A DNA stretch of 64,000 nucleotides from Neobacillus mesonae (GCF_023715155.1 NZ_JAMBNQ010000003.1:1-64000), one strand, 5' to 3'; shown: positions 42,721 through 52,962, counted from the stretch's first letter. The notes: generated by a model not told the origin, from the sequence alone. A program made the numbers and translations.

Positions 42721-42760
42721 GCACCATGTGAATTTTCACATGGTGCTTAACGCTGTTTTT
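42721..42760 (+). terminator. Terminator after ugd
   Basis: GCACCATGTGAA pairs perfectly with TTCACATGGTGC across a 2-nt loop. A T-run follows after a 9-nt gap. Confidence 0.75.
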
Positions 42761-42879
42761 GGAGGATTTGTAGACAAAGTATCTATGTGGATAAAATAAT
42801 TGTTTATTATTTCACAATGTTATGATATATTTAAAATATAATAAAAAATTCTGAAAAATAAGAGAAGGGAACATTAGAC

Positions 42880-43017
42880 ATGAGAAGACCAATAGTCAAT
42901 ATGCAAATGCTGATTAATAACAATAAAAAGGAGATTCTCTCGGATAAGAAAGAAATAGCACGAATTGAAAAGGAAATTGAAGATAAACATAATAAACGCT
43001 TGCAGTTAAATAAATAA
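42880..43017 (+). CDS. FbpB-family small basic protein (45 aa)
   Basis: Starts MRRPIVNMQMLINNNKKEIL and continues with repeated Lys/Glu helices (IARIEKEIEDKHNKR). The MRRP start, NKKEIL, and IE.EIE.KH pattern match the FbpB small basic protein family, which in B. subtilis helps a Fur-regulated RNA in iron sparing. AGAAGGGA precedes the ATG. I see no clear Fur box, so iron control is not established. Confidence 0.7.
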   Translation: MRRPIVNMQMLINNNKKEILSDKKEIARIEKEIEDKHNKRLQLNK

Positions 43018-43033
43018 TTTTGACATGTTTTCT

Positions 43034-43079
43034 AAAAAGGAAGAAAGTCTCGTATACATCGGGGCCTTCTTCCTTTTTT
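43034..43079 (+). terminator. Terminator after the FbpB-like gene
   Basis: AAAAAGGAAGAAAG pairs with CCTTCTTCCTTTTTT. Confidence 0.85.
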
Positions 43080-43199
43080 ATTTTCCGCCATACTTGCTAT
43101 TCTTTACTAATTGTAAAGTTATTGTAAAATATAACAATTTTGGGTATTTTGTCACATGGATAGTGATGGAAATAGTACTAAAATATCGTAGATTAGGCA

Positions 43200-43370
43200 A
43201 AAAAAGTTCACTAGAATGATTGGTGAAAGCCTTCCTAGGGAGCTTCCAAGAGAAGAATGTGACAGATAGAAGGAAACCTGCTTTGAGGTAAAGGATCGCC
43301 TCATTGGACAGGATACTGAATCCCTAGTGGGAAATCTAAATAAAGGGGGAACTTTGTTTTTCCACAATTT
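43200..43370 (+). ncRNA. Possible structured leader RNA upstream of the secreted nuclease
   Basis: CTAGGGA (43235-43241) and TCCCTAG (43321-43327) form a 7-bp closing helix. Inside, CCTTC/GAAGG and GGAT/ATCC can pair. It resembles a folded 5' leader, but I could not match it to any riboswitch class, T-box or ribosomal-protein leader I know. Confidence 0.35.
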
Positions 43371-43393
43371 AATTAAAAACAGGAGGGAAGAGG

Positions 43394-46300
43394 ATGAGTT
43401 TTTTTAAAAAACAATTATTTATTTTTACTGCTATTTTTACCATGATGGCTGGCTTCTTGCTGCCATACCTCCATCATGCACATGCGGCTGAGAATTACAT
43501 CACCGTAGATGAGGCGATTGCGAACAATTCGGGTACAGCTGTGGTGAAGGGGTATATTGTCGGTGTTACCAAAACCGGACCGTCTTATCAAACAACACCG
43601 CCGTTTACTGTTGAAACAAACATAGCTATTGCTGATCGTCCCAATGAAACAGATAAAGATAAAATTCTACCAGTCCAGCTGCCAAAAGGAGAGCTAAGAG
43701 ATAACTATAATTTAAGCTCACATCCAGATTATATAGGAAAAGAAGTTTTTATTTCGGGAACATTAACGGCTTATTTTGGTGTTCCGGGTTTAAAATCACC
43801 AACAGACATCCGTTTTACTGAAGGCGGAGAGCCGGAAAATCCGGGCGATCCTTGGACTCCAACTGATCCACCGGCTGATGGGGTCAAAATCCACGAAATC
43901 CAAGGTGAGTCTCATACCTCACTATATAAAGGCCAAAATGTGGAGGATGTTGTTGGAATTGTCACCTTTGTAAAGGACGGCAGCAATTTCTATATGCAGG
44001 ATCCTAATTCTGATAACAATCCAAAAACATCGGAAGGAATTTTAGTATATAAAAAGAGCCATGGCGTCAAAGCGGGTGATCTCGTTTCGGTTACCGGCTT
44101 AGTCAAAGAATGGGTGCTTGAAGGCTACAGTGATATGCTGAAAACGGACCTTGCCACTACAGAAATTGATGCAAACGCAGGAAACATCACCGTTCACGCA
44201 AAAGGACAGGAATTGCCGAAAGCTTTAATCATCGGAAAAGACATCAACCCGCCGACGCAAATTGTGGATAATGACCAATTTAGTGAATTTGATCCTGCAC
44301 AGGACGGGATTGATTTCTACGAAAGCATCGAAGGTATGAGAGTTGGGGTAGAAAACCCAACAGCTGTTGCACCGCAGAAATACGGTGAAATTCCGGTTAT
44401 TGTCGGCAAAGCGGCAGGAAAAACCTACACGACACCAGGCGGGGTGCCGATTACAAAGGATAATATGAACCCTGAACGGATTCATTTATTATTCGGCGAC
44501 CGAAATTTCGTCTCGAAAACAGGAGACTCTTTTAATGGAACCGTAACAGGTGTTATAACGTACACTTTCCAAAACTATAAACTATTAACCAATAAAGATG
44601 ACCTTCCGCCGCTCGTGGAAAGCGATTATCAACAAGAAGTAACGAACCTTGAGAAAAAAGAGGACAAGCTGACCATTGCCAGCTACAATATGGAAAATTA
44701 TTCGAAGGCTGATTCTGCAAAGACAGATAAAATTGCCAAATCCATTATGAACAATTTAGAAACACCTGATATTGTGGGACTTGTCGAAGTTCAGGACAAT
44801 AATGGGGAATCAGCTGGCGGCACAGACGCATCTGAAAACTATCAGGCGTTAATCGATGCCATTAAAGCGAATGGCGGCCCATCCTATCAATGGACCGATA
44901 TTGCACCGGTCGAAAATCAGGACGGCGGTGTACCGAACGGAAACATCCGCGTTGGATTCATTTATAACCCTGACCGTGTCACGTTAAAGCCGGGCACTAA
45001 AGGAACAGCAACAGAGTCAGTCGGCTATGAAAATGGTTCCCTTACCTTGAACCCTGGCAGAATTGACCCAACAAATGAAGCATTTGATTCCAGCCGAAAA
45101 CCATTGGCTGCAGAATTCACGTTTAATGGTGAAGATGTCATTGTCATTGCCAACCATTTTAATTCCAAGGGCGGCGACCAGCCGATTTTTGGAAAAAATC
45201 AGCCTCCGGTCTTAGGCAGTGAAGAACAAAGAATGAAGATTGCCGGTGTGGTGAATGGCTTTATTAAAGAGGTAAAAAGTAAAAATGCGGATGCCAACAT
45301 CGTGGTCCTTGGGGACTTAAATGACTATGAATTCTCCAATCCGCTAACAAAATTAAAGGGAAATGAACTCACCAACTTAATTGAAAAAGTGCCGGCACCA
45401 GAGCGTTTTACCTATAATTATCAAGGAAACTCCCAGGTACTGGATCATATGCTGGTTTCCAATAACTTAGCAGACCGTGCAGAAATTGATATCGTCCATA
45501 TCAACTCTCCATTCGTGGAAGCACAAGGACGTGTCAGTGACCATGATCCGGTTATGGCACAGATTGACCTAAAAACTGAACAACAGGGACCAAAACCGAT
45601 TGACTTGACTATTCTGCATGTCAACGATACACATGCCCATGTGGCACAGTATCCACGCTTGACAACGGCAGTGAAGGAGGAAAGAGCCAAGGATCCAAAT
45701 GCACTCCTTGTAGATGCAGGTGATGTTTTCTCAGGAACCCTTTTCTTCAATCAATATCTTGGAAAAGCAGATCTATGGTTCATGAATAATCTAAAATATG
45801 ATGCTATGACATTCGGAAACCATGAATTTGATAAAACATCTGAGGAATTATCTAATTTTATAAAAGAGACACAATTTCCAATCGTCAGTGCTAATGTCAA
45901 TGTGACCAGCGACCCTATACTGGGGCCTCTTTTTAAAAATGAAATAAGCACTGAACAGGCAGGCGGAAATATTTATCCCGCCATTATAAAAGAAATAAAC
46001 GGTGAAAAAGTAGGTATTTTCGGCTTAACAACAGAGGATACAACATTCCTTGCCAGCCCTTCTAAACAAATTGTGTTTGAAAATGCGGCTGCAAAAGCAA
46101 AAGAAACAGTCGCAGCCCTTAAAGAGCAGGGCATTAACAAAATTGTGGCCTTGTCCCATTTAGGGTATGGACCAGACCAAGAACTGGCAAAAACGGTGGA
46201 AGGAATTGACGTCATTGTTGGCGGACACACCCATACAAAGCTTGAAAAGCCGGTTGTGATTGAAAAAACAGAACCAACCGTCATTGTGCAGGCAAATGAG

Positions 46301-47662
46301 TACCTCAATTATCTAGGTGTTCTAAAGGTAAGCTTTGACGAAAAAGGTGTCATCCAAAGCCAGGATGGCAGCCTGCTTGACCTTGCAAAGGTTTCAGAAG
46401 ATGAAACAGCAAAAGCGAAAGTGGATGAATTTGCAGCACCGCTTGAGGAACTGAAAAAGACGGTTGTCGGACATACCAATGTTTTCTTAGACGGTGAGCG
46501 AACCAATGTCCGCACGAAAGAAACAAATTTAGGGAACCTAATTGCCGATGCGATGGCCCAAAGAGCGAATGAAATTTTACAAAATGGAACCACCATCGGG
46601 ATGCAAAATGGCGGCGGAATCCGTGCATCCATTGACAAGGGCGACGTAACACTTGGAGATATTTACACGGTTATGCCGTTTGGAAATCTGCTCGTTACAT
46701 TAGATTTAACAGGGGATGAAATCTGGCAGGCACTTGAACATAGTGTGGCTAAAGTGGAAAGCGGCGCCGGCCAGTTTATGCAGGTGTCAGGCCTTAAGTT
46801 CCAATATGATCCAAACAAACCAGCAGGGGAACGAGTTTGGGAAGTCGAAGTGAAGACAAACGATGGCTTTACGCCAATCGATAAAAAGAAAACCTACTCT
46901 GTTGCAACCAATGCATATGTGGCAGACGGCGGCGACGGCTATACCATGTTTAAGAAAGCTAAGGATGAAGGTCGTATCCATGAGCTATTGATTTTGGATG
47001 CTGATGTATTGGAAGAATACTTTACAAAAAATAACCCTGTTTCACCTGAAACAGAAGGCAGAATTACGGCAGCAGAAGAAATCAAATCAGGCTGGGTGGA
47101 ATCTGGCGGCAGCTGGTACTACTTAGATGAAAACGGCGAAAAAGTAAAAGGATGGCTTGAAGCAGACGGAAAAACTTACTATCTTGATCCAGCAACAGGA
47201 GCAAGGCAGACAGGAAAAATTGAAATTGATGGTGTCAGCTATTCTATTGATGAAAATGGTGTTGTAAAGGAAGGCTGGCTTGATCAAGGCGGCCAAAGAT
47301 ATTATGTTGATGCAGATGGGAATAGGCTGACCGGTTTTGCTAGAGTAATAGGCAGCCATTATTACTTTAATCATAAAGGCCAATTAGAAACAGGCTGGTT
47401 TAAAGTGAAAGGTAAGCAATACTATGCTAATCCGGAAGGCGACCTGCAAACAGGCTGGCAGGAAATAGACGGCAGCAGTTACTATTTTGACGAAAATGGC
47501 ATCATGCAGAAGGGCTGGCTGGAACTTTCAGATAAAGTCTATTATCTTGACAACAAAGGCGTCATGCAGACGGGCTGGACAAAGATTAAAGGAAAATGGT
47601 ATTTCTTTGATGATAATGGAGTGCTCCAGGCAGACCGGACAAAAATGAAGAAAGCCGTTTAG
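43394..47662 (+). CDS. Secreted endonuclease/5'-nucleotidase with wall-binding repeats (YhcR-like)
   Basis: A 1422-aa surface protein. It has a signal peptide (1-32), a DUF6359-like OB region (about 34-145) and a second OB fold (about 165-330). An endonuclease/exonuclease/phosphatase domain spans about 424-725 (SYNMENYS, GDLNDYE, SDHDPVM), and a 5'-nucleotidase spans about 738-1220 (LHVNDTHAH, GNHEFD, GGHTHTK). Nine choline-binding-like repeats of about 20 residues (GWLEADGKTYYLD) lie at 1233-1415. B. subtilis YhcR has the enzyme domains but a different anchor. It probably scavenges phosphate and nucleosides from extracellular nucleic acid. Confidence 0.9.
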   Translation: MSFFKKQLFIFTAIFTMMAGFLLPYLHHAHAAENYITVDEAIANNSGTAVVKGYIVGVTKTGPSYQTTPPFTVETNIAIADRPNETDKDKILPVQLPKGELRDNYNLSSHPDYIGKEVFISGTLTAYFGVPGLKSPTDIRFTEGGEPENPGDPWTPTDPPADGVKIHEIQGESHTSLYKGQNVEDVVGIVTFVKDGSNFYMQDPNSDNNPKTSEGILVYKKSHGVKAGDLVSVTGLVKEWVLEGYSDMLKTDLATTEIDANAGNITVHAKGQELPKALIIGKDINPPTQIVDNDQFSEFDPAQDGIDFYESIEGMRVGVENPTAVAPQKYGEIPVIVGKAAGKTYTTPGGVPITKDNMNPERIHLLFGDRNFVSKTGDSFNGTVTGVITYTFQNYKLLTNKDDLPPLVESDYQQEVTNLEKKEDKLTIASYNMENYSKADSAKTDKIAKSIMNNLETPDIVGLVEVQDNNGESAGGTDASENYQALIDAIKANGGPSYQWTDIAPVENQDGGVPNGNIRVGFIYNPDRVTLKPGTKGTATESVGYENGSLTLNPGRIDPTNEAFDSSRKPLAAEFTFNGEDVIVIANHFNSKGGDQPIFGKNQPPVLGSEEQRMKIAGVVNGFIKEVKSKNADANIVVLGDLNDYEFSNPLTKLKGNELTNLIEKVPAPERFTYNYQGNSQVLDHMLVSNNLADRAEIDIVHINSPFVEAQGRVSDHDPVMAQIDLKTEQQGPKPIDLTILHVNDTHAHVAQYPRLTTAVKEERAKDPNALLVDAGDVFSGTLFFNQYLGKADLWFMNNLKYDAMTFGNHEFDKTSEELSNFIKETQFPIVSANVNVTSDPILGPLFKNEISTEQAGGNIYPAIIKEINGEKVGIFGLTTEDTTFLASPSKQIVFENAAAKAKETVAALKEQGINKIVALSHLGYGPDQELAKTVEGIDVIVGGHTHTKLEKPVVIEKTEPTVIVQANEYLNYLGVLKVSFDEKGVIQSQDGSLLDLAKVSEDETAKAKVDEFAAPLEELKKTVVGHTNVFLDGERTNVRTKETNLGNLIADAMAQRANEILQNGTTIGMQNGGGIRASIDKGDVTLGDIYTVMPFGNLLVTLDLTGDEIWQALEHSVAKVESGAGQFMQVSGLKFQYDPNKPAGERVWEVEVKTNDGFTPIDKKKTYSVATNAYVADGGDGYTMFKKAKDEGRIHELLILDADVLEEYFTKNNPVSPETEGRITAAEEIKSGWVESGGSWYYLDENGEKVKGWLEADGKTYYLDPATGARQTGKIEIDGVSYSIDENGVVKEGWLDQGGQRYYVDADGNRLTGFARVIGSHYYFNHKGQLETGWFKVKGKQYYANPEGDLQTGWQEIDGSSYYFDENGIMQKGWLELSDKVYYLDNKGVMQTGWTKIKGKWYFFDDNGVLQADRTKMKKAV

Positions 47663-47673
47663 GTTTGATAGAT

Positions 47674-47708
47674 AAAGAGAGGATTGCTCATGCAGTCCTC
47701 TCTTTTTT
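47674..47708 (+). terminator. Terminator after the nuclease gene
   Basis: AAAGAGAGGA pairs with TCCTCTCTTTTTT. Confidence 0.9.
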
Positions 47709-47832
47709 AGTCAAATTGGGATAGATAGAATTTTGTAAAATAATAGCGAAATTTTTATGAAAATAGTAGTGTTACAAATTTCCTATATGTGCTAATGTTT
47801 GAATATATGGAAATTAGTATGCGGGGTGTGTA

Positions 47833-49377
47833 ATGATGGCGAAACGTCTGTCTATTGGTTTAGTAGTTTTATTTTTAGTCATGATATCCTTTCCTCAAGT
47901 ACAGAAGGCTGAGGCTAGTACAAATAAGCAATTAATTATCATTAATAAAAAAAGTAATAAACTTGCATTCTATGATAATGGAAAACTAGTAAAAACATAT
48001 GCCGTGGCAACAGGGAAAACATCGCGGCTGACTCCGGAAGGAACGTTTTACATACGAAAAAAAGTAAAAAACCGTCCATGGTACAAAGGTCATATCCCAG
48101 GGGGGTCGCCAAGAAATCCATTAGGGAAACGATGGATGGAGCTAAGCAAACAGGAAAATGGCGGCTACCCATACGGAATTCACGGAAACAATAATGAAAG
48201 TTCCATTGGGAAGCACGTATCCGGTGGATGCATCCGGATGCATAACTGGGAGATCGAAAAATTATTCGACAAAATCAAGGTAGGAGCAAAAGTTAAAATT
48301 ACTTCTTCGACCAAGACTTTTAACCAGCTGGCGAAGCCATTTTTCAAAAATGTAGATACCAAAGCGCCGGCAGTTCCTTCCGTAATTTCAGTTTCAGATC
48401 AATCGAAGAATGTATCTGGGAAAACGGAAGCAAAAGCAATGGTTACTGTGGCAATCGGGTCGAAGAAATACAGCAGAGCGGCGGATTCAAAAGGTAAATT
48501 TAATGTTGCCATTCCACGTCAAAAGGCAGGAAAGAAACTTATCATCACGTCCAGGGATAAAGCCGGCAATGTAAGTAAAGCGAGAAGTGTTGTGGTACTG
48601 GACCGGACAGCTCCATCCCTTACACTAAAACCAGTATCCGATAAAGAAAAAGTAATAACTGTCAAGACAGAAATAAACGCAAAAGTGACTGTTGTTATCG
48701 GAAAGTGGAGTTCAAAACAAATTCAGGCAAAAGCAAATAAAGAGTTTAGGATAGCCATTCCACAGCAAAAAGCCGGCACCAAAGTGAAGGTTATTGCTAA
48801 GGATAAGGCAGGGAACACCACAGCAAAAAGTGTAACGGTCTTAGATAAAACTGCTCCAATTGTGACAATTATACCTGTTACAGATCAATCGAAAGAAGTA
48901 ATGATTAAAACAGAACCAGGTGCAGCTATTCATGTGACAATTGGTTCAACAAATTATACGGCAAAAGCAGTGGACACAAAAGGGACCTTTAAGGCAGCCA
49001 TTCCACAGCAAAAAGCCGGCACCAAAGTGATGGTTATTGCTAAGGATAAGGCAGGGAACACCACAGCAAAGAGTGTGACGGTCTTAGATAAAACTGCTCC
49101 AGCTGCGACAATTGCCCCTGTTACAGATCAATCGAAAGAAGTAACGATTAAAACAGAACCAGGTGCAGCTGTTCATGTGACAATTGGTACTACAAATTAT
49201 CCAGTAAAAGCGGTTGATACAAAAGGAACCTTTAAGGCAGCCATTTCGCCACAAAAGGCTGGTATTGAAATTAAAGTTATGGTTAAGGACAAGGCAAATA
49301 ATCCAACAGTAAAATCGGTAACTGTGACCGCAGCTAGTGTTCCAAGTAAACCAACAACTGAGGAACATGCAAACTAA
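47833..49377 (+). CDS. Secreted L,D-transpeptidase with Ig-like repeats
   Basis: The 514-aa protein has a signal peptide (1-28) and a YkuD domain at about 32-165 with catalytic Cys in SGGCIRMHN. Four or five Big-type Ig repeats of about 80 residues follow (DKTAPIVTIIPVTDQSK; DKAGNTTAKSVTVLD). It makes 3-3 crosslinks or attaches proteins to peptidoglycan outside the cell. The last repeats are almost identical, including at DNA level around 48770-49080. GGGGTG precedes the ATG. Confidence 0.9.
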   Translation: MMAKRLSIGLVVLFLVMISFPQVQKAEASTNKQLIIINKKSNKLAFYDNGKLVKTYAVATGKTSRLTPEGTFYIRKKVKNRPWYKGHIPGGSPRNPLGKRWMELSKQENGGYPYGIHGNNNESSIGKHVSGGCIRMHNWEIEKLFDKIKVGAKVKITSSTKTFNQLAKPFFKNVDTKAPAVPSVISVSDQSKNVSGKTEAKAMVTVAIGSKKYSRAADSKGKFNVAIPRQKAGKKLIITSRDKAGNVSKARSVVVLDRTAPSLTLKPVSDKEKVITVKTEINAKVTVVIGKWSSKQIQAKANKEFRIAIPQQKAGTKVKVIAKDKAGNTTAKSVTVLDKTAPIVTIIPVTDQSKEVMIKTEPGAAIHVTIGSTNYTAKAVDTKGTFKAAIPQQKAGTKVMVIAKDKAGNTTAKSVTVLDKTAPAATIAPVTDQSKEVTIKTEPGAAVHVTIGTTNYPVKAVDTKGTFKAAISPQKAGIEIKVMVKDKANNPTVKSVTVTAASVPSKPTTEEHAN

Positions 49378-49383
49378 TCTATT

Positions 49384-49432
49384 AAAACCCTTGATGAAAT
49401 CCCTATACTAAGGGACTAGTCAAGGGCTTTTT
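49384..49432 (+). terminator. Terminator after the L,D-transpeptidase gene
   Basis: AAAACCCTTGA pairs with TCAAGGGCTTTTT across a longer loop. Confidence 0.8.
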
Positions 49433-49539
49433 ATGTCAAAAATTATATTTTTTAAGAGGCACCTCAACTAACAACGAACATGCTAGAATGTTATTAATAT
49501 AAAACCTAAATCTATTAGAATGATAACGGGGGAGTATTT

Positions 49540-51975
49540 GTGAGACCTACATTCACGTGGTCAATAATCCTTTTTTCCCTTTGCCTGATTTTTATGGTCC
49601 CAGCAGCCTCGGCGGAAGAAGGAAATAATCCGCAGAAAAAAATCAGTCCAAATGTTCTGTTTGCGGATAAAAATGAGTTTGCTCAACAGGAGTTAATTGT
49701 CAAGTTTACCCCGGAAACATCTCAAGAAGAACAGGCCGCCATACTGGAACACGCAAAAGTGAAACAGGATTCCCAATTATTAAATGGTGATTTTTCTACC
49801 GTTAAAGCACCTAGAGGCACTGATTTAAAGAAAATTGCCATCAGGTTATTAAAAAATAAGCAAGTCGCACTGGTTGAACCAAATTATAAGTTCAAAAAAA
49901 CCTATATTCCAAAAGAGCCAAGTTATCAAAAGCAGTGGTATTTGGATAAAATTCAAATGCCAAAAGCATGGGATAAGACAAAAGGTTCATCTGCCATTAC
50001 AGTTGCAGTCATTGATGACGGGGTACAGCAGGATCATCCGGAATTAAAGGGGAAAATAGTTGCTCCCTATAATGCTGTAAATGGGAAGACAAGTTACTCT
50101 CCGCAATTACATGCGACACATGTTGCTGGAATTATTGCAGCCCGCATAAATGGCAAAGGAACAACAGGAATAGCTCCAAATGTAAAAATAATGCCAATTA
50201 ATGTTTTTAATGGGGATGAAGCTACATCGGAATCAGTTGTTCGTGCTATTAAATATGCCGCTGATCACCATGCAGACATTATTAATATGAGTATCGGAAG
50301 CCCGGGAACGAATCATGCCCTTGAATCAGCCATCAATTACGCAAGGTCCAAAGGTGTTTTACTGGTTGCGGCCGCCGGCAATGATGGCAGAAATGAATTA
50401 GAATATCCCGCAGCCTATAAGTCCGTATTAGCAGTAAGTGCTGTCACAAAAGAGGACAAGCATGCCTTTTTCTCTAATCGCGGCAATTATATGGATTTAG
50501 CAGCACCCGGGGTCGACATTTATTCTTCTATTACCAGAAGCAGCTATGCCCTAGAAAGCGGGACATCCATGGCTGCACCGGTTATTTCAGGAGTTGCCGC
50601 TTTAGTCCTTTCAAGGAACCCATTTCTAACCCCTTCACAGGTAGAAACGATTTTAAAAAAATCTACTGTTGATCTTGGAGCAAAAGGATGGGACTCCTTA
50701 TATGGCTATGGAAGAATTGATGCCAATAAAGCGGTATCCAATACGGCTGTTCCCATTTCCAACTTAACGGTGCCCAAAACTTTTACCATGACAGGAAGGA
50801 ATAAGGCTGGCATCGTGTTCAACATAACGGGAAATGGGAAAGTTTCACTAACCATCAAAAATTCCAAAGGGACTGTGTTAAGAAAGGTATTCACCAACAA
50901 ACCCATTTCCAACTCGAAAAGCACCCTTTATTGGGATGGAAAAACGGACAGTAAAAGGTTTGTTTCTACAGGCACCTACAAAGCCGAACTAAAAATGACC
51001 AACGGCAGAAAAACCGTTTATAAAAGCACAGTTATAAAGGTTGTCAATCATACAAAGGCAGAGGTCCTGGTTTCTGGCAGCTTCTCTTTTTCACCAATAA
51101 GTAGAAAGGTAACCATTCCATATGAATTAACGCAAAAAGCTAAGGTTACAGCCATGGTAACAGACCAGACAGGAAAAGCTGTGAAGACCCTAATTAGTAA
51201 GAAATCATTATCCGCTGGCAGACATTCAATCGTTTGGGACGGAAAGAATTCAAAAGGGAAAACAGTAAAAGATTCTAAATACTATCTAGTTATTTCATTG
51301 CTTGACAGTCATAATAAAGCGGGAAAAACGAAAAAGGTGCCTATCATGATGGATACTGTAAAACCTAATGTGGCGCTAATACTAGATTCTAGATTGTTTA
51401 AAATGGATATTAAAACAAACCATACAGCAAAACTTGTTTTAAAAGAAACGGCAAACCTAATTGTTTCTGTAAAAAATGACAAAGGGATCGTTTTAAAAAA
51501 ATTAATCAATAAGCAAGTAAAGCCAGGCACTGTGAAAGTAAGCTGGAACGGAAAAAATGATAGCAATGCTATAGTGCCAGAAGGGAGATACTATTATTTT
51601 GTTCAGGCAAAAGACACTGCCGGAAATACAGCAATAGTAAACAGTCCACGTCTGACTTTGCAGGATTGGCGCCTTCCAAGCGTACAGGTAAATAAGGATA
51701 TTTACTTAAAAACAGAAGGTCTAGTGACCATTGAGTATCAGCTTAATAAACCTGTACTTGTCACCATTGGCATTTATCAAGGAGAGAACCTTATAAAGAC
51801 TATTAAGACTGACGTGCGTGAATTAGCAGGAAAACAATTTTTTCAATGGAATGGAACAGATGAGGAGAACAAACTAGTTTTAGATGGGGATTATCAATTT
51901 CAAATAAAAGTTTCGGATCAATACCATTCAGCTCAGGGCTTTACTGGTACTATCCATGTTGAGTTAACAAAATGA
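49540..51975 (+). CDS. Secreted S8 serine protease with FlgD-type Ig repeats
   Basis: The 811-aa protein has a signal peptide (1-25) and a propeptide to about 120. The subtilisin domain spans about 140-400, with Asp in AVIDDGVQQDHPEL, His in HATHVAGIIAA and Ser in SGTSMAAPVISGVAAL. Four FlgD-like Ig modules follow (ISNSKSTLYWDGKTDS; SWNGKNDSNAIVPEG). It starts at GTG after GGGGGA. It is a surface or secreted protease, unrelated in architecture to the one at 18195. Confidence 0.9.
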   Translation: MRPTFTWSIILFSLCLIFMVPAASAEEGNNPQKKISPNVLFADKNEFAQQELIVKFTPETSQEEQAAILEHAKVKQDSQLLNGDFSTVKAPRGTDLKKIAIRLLKNKQVALVEPNYKFKKTYIPKEPSYQKQWYLDKIQMPKAWDKTKGSSAITVAVIDDGVQQDHPELKGKIVAPYNAVNGKTSYSPQLHATHVAGIIAARINGKGTTGIAPNVKIMPINVFNGDEATSESVVRAIKYAADHHADIINMSIGSPGTNHALESAINYARSKGVLLVAAAGNDGRNELEYPAAYKSVLAVSAVTKEDKHAFFSNRGNYMDLAAPGVDIYSSITRSSYALESGTSMAAPVISGVAALVLSRNPFLTPSQVETILKKSTVDLGAKGWDSLYGYGRIDANKAVSNTAVPISNLTVPKTFTMTGRNKAGIVFNITGNGKVSLTIKNSKGTVLRKVFTNKPISNSKSTLYWDGKTDSKRFVSTGTYKAELKMTNGRKTVYKSTVIKVVNHTKAEVLVSGSFSFSPISRKVTIPYELTQKAKVTAMVTDQTGKAVKTLISKKSLSAGRHSIVWDGKNSKGKTVKDSKYYLVISLLDSHNKAGKTKKVPIMMDTVKPNVALILDSRLFKMDIKTNHTAKLVLKETANLIVSVKNDKGIVLKKLINKQVKPGTVKVSWNGKNDSNAIVPEGRYYYFVQAKDTAGNTAIVNSPRLTLQDWRLPSVQVNKDIYLKTEGLVTIEYQLNKPVLVTIGIYQGENLIKTIKTDVRELAGKQFFQWNGTDEENKLVLDGDYQFQIKVSDQYHSAQGFTGTIHVELTK

Positions 51976-51992
51976 TATGGTGCTGATGAAAT

Positions 51993-52029
51993 AAAAAAGG
52001 ACCCTCTGTGTAATGACAGAAGGTCCTTT
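51993..52029. terminator. Bidirectional terminator, subtilase and LCP gene
   Basis: AAAGGACC-TCTGT pairs with ACAGA-GGTCCTTT between convergent genes. Confidence 0.9.
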
Positions 52030-52032
52030 CGA

Positions 52033-52962
52033 TTATGATTTAATATCTAATTGCGTTGCTAATTCGTCATGCAGACGCTGTTTTTCTGCATCTGGCACAA
52101 TATAATAATAAATGCCGTTAATTTTTGTTCCGCTGCCTTTAACAGTCATTTGATTTACACTTCCAGCAGCGCCTCGATAGTTCTTTTGAATATCCATCAT
52201 TTGGTCAAAAGTGAGATTGGTTCTAACGTTATTTCCAAGAGCTGCAAAGATTCCTTGGTATTTGGTCAAGGATGAAAGGCTTGCCCCTTCTTTCATAACA
52301 CCCTGGATAATTTCACGTTGACGCAATTGACGGCCAAAATCGCCGCGAGGATCTTCATGTCTCATTCTGGTAAAGGCTAATGCTTTTTTTCCATCTAACG
52401 ATACTTCTCCTTTAGGGAAATGATAGCCGCCCTGGGAGAAATCCAAGTCATTGCTTACCGTAATACCGCCTACTGCATCAACAATATCCTTGAAACCTTC
52501 CATATTCACTTTAAGATAATAATCAATCGGAATATCCAAGAAATTCTCAACGGTGTTCATTGACATTTCTTCATTACCAAAGGCATAGGCGTGGTTAATT
52601 TTATCCACTGTCCCTTTGCCGATAATTTCAGTACGGGTATCACGAGGGATACTTAACATTTTAACGGATTTCAAAGTAGGGTTAACAGCCAAAACAATCA
52701 TTGTATCTGAACGACCTTTGTCACCTTTCCGCTGGTCAACACCTAAGAGCAGTACAGAGAATGGCTGCTGTTTTTGTAATGAAACTTCTTCTGGACGTTT
52801 ATCGGACTTTCGATCTAGAGGCTGATGCATCGTTTCAACTGCATTTGTAAGAGATTTATAAACTGAATAGGCGTAACCGCCAATGCCAATTGCAAGTATT
52901 AAAATAATAATTCCAGTAATTCGGAGCCATACACGTTTCTTCTTCTTTTTTTCAGCTCTCAT
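52033..52962 (-). CDS. tagU: LytR-CpsA-Psr ligase (TagU type)
   Basis: The 309-aa protein has an N-terminal basic segment, one membrane helix (13-33) and an extracytoplasmic LCP domain. Conserved motifs are SVLLLGVDQRKGDKGRSDT, LSIPRDTRTEI, KINHAYAFG and AFTRMRHEDPRGDFGRQLR, with the arginines that bind polyprenyl pyrophosphate. It transfers wall teichoic acid onto peptidoglycan. It neighbours TagE- and TagF-like genes. GGAGG precedes the ATG. Confidence 0.92.
   Translation of the reverse strand: MRAEKKKKKRVWLRITGIIILILAIGIGGYAYSVYKSLTNAVETMHQPLDRKSDKRPEEVSLQKQQPFSVLLLGVDQRKGDKGRSDTMIVLAVNPTLKSVKMLSIPRDTRTEIIGKGTVDKINHAYAFGNEEMSMNTVENFLDIPIDYYLKVNMEGFKDIVDAVGGITVSNDLDFSQGGYHFPKGEVSLDGKKALAFTRMRHEDPRGDFGRQLRQREIIQGVMKEGASLSSLTKYQGIFAALGNNVRTNLTFDQMMDIQKNYRGAAGSVNQMTVKGSGTKINGIYYYIVPDAEKQRLHDELATQLDIKS

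Noticed and set aside
42776-42879. Fur box before the FbpB-like gene
   Set aside because: AT-rich sequence offers only weak matches; not enough to call an operator.
43025-43219. 64-aa hydrophobic ORF after the FbpB-like gene
   Set aside because: Begins inside the terminator hairpin and has no good binding site; hydrophobicity comes from T-rich sequence.
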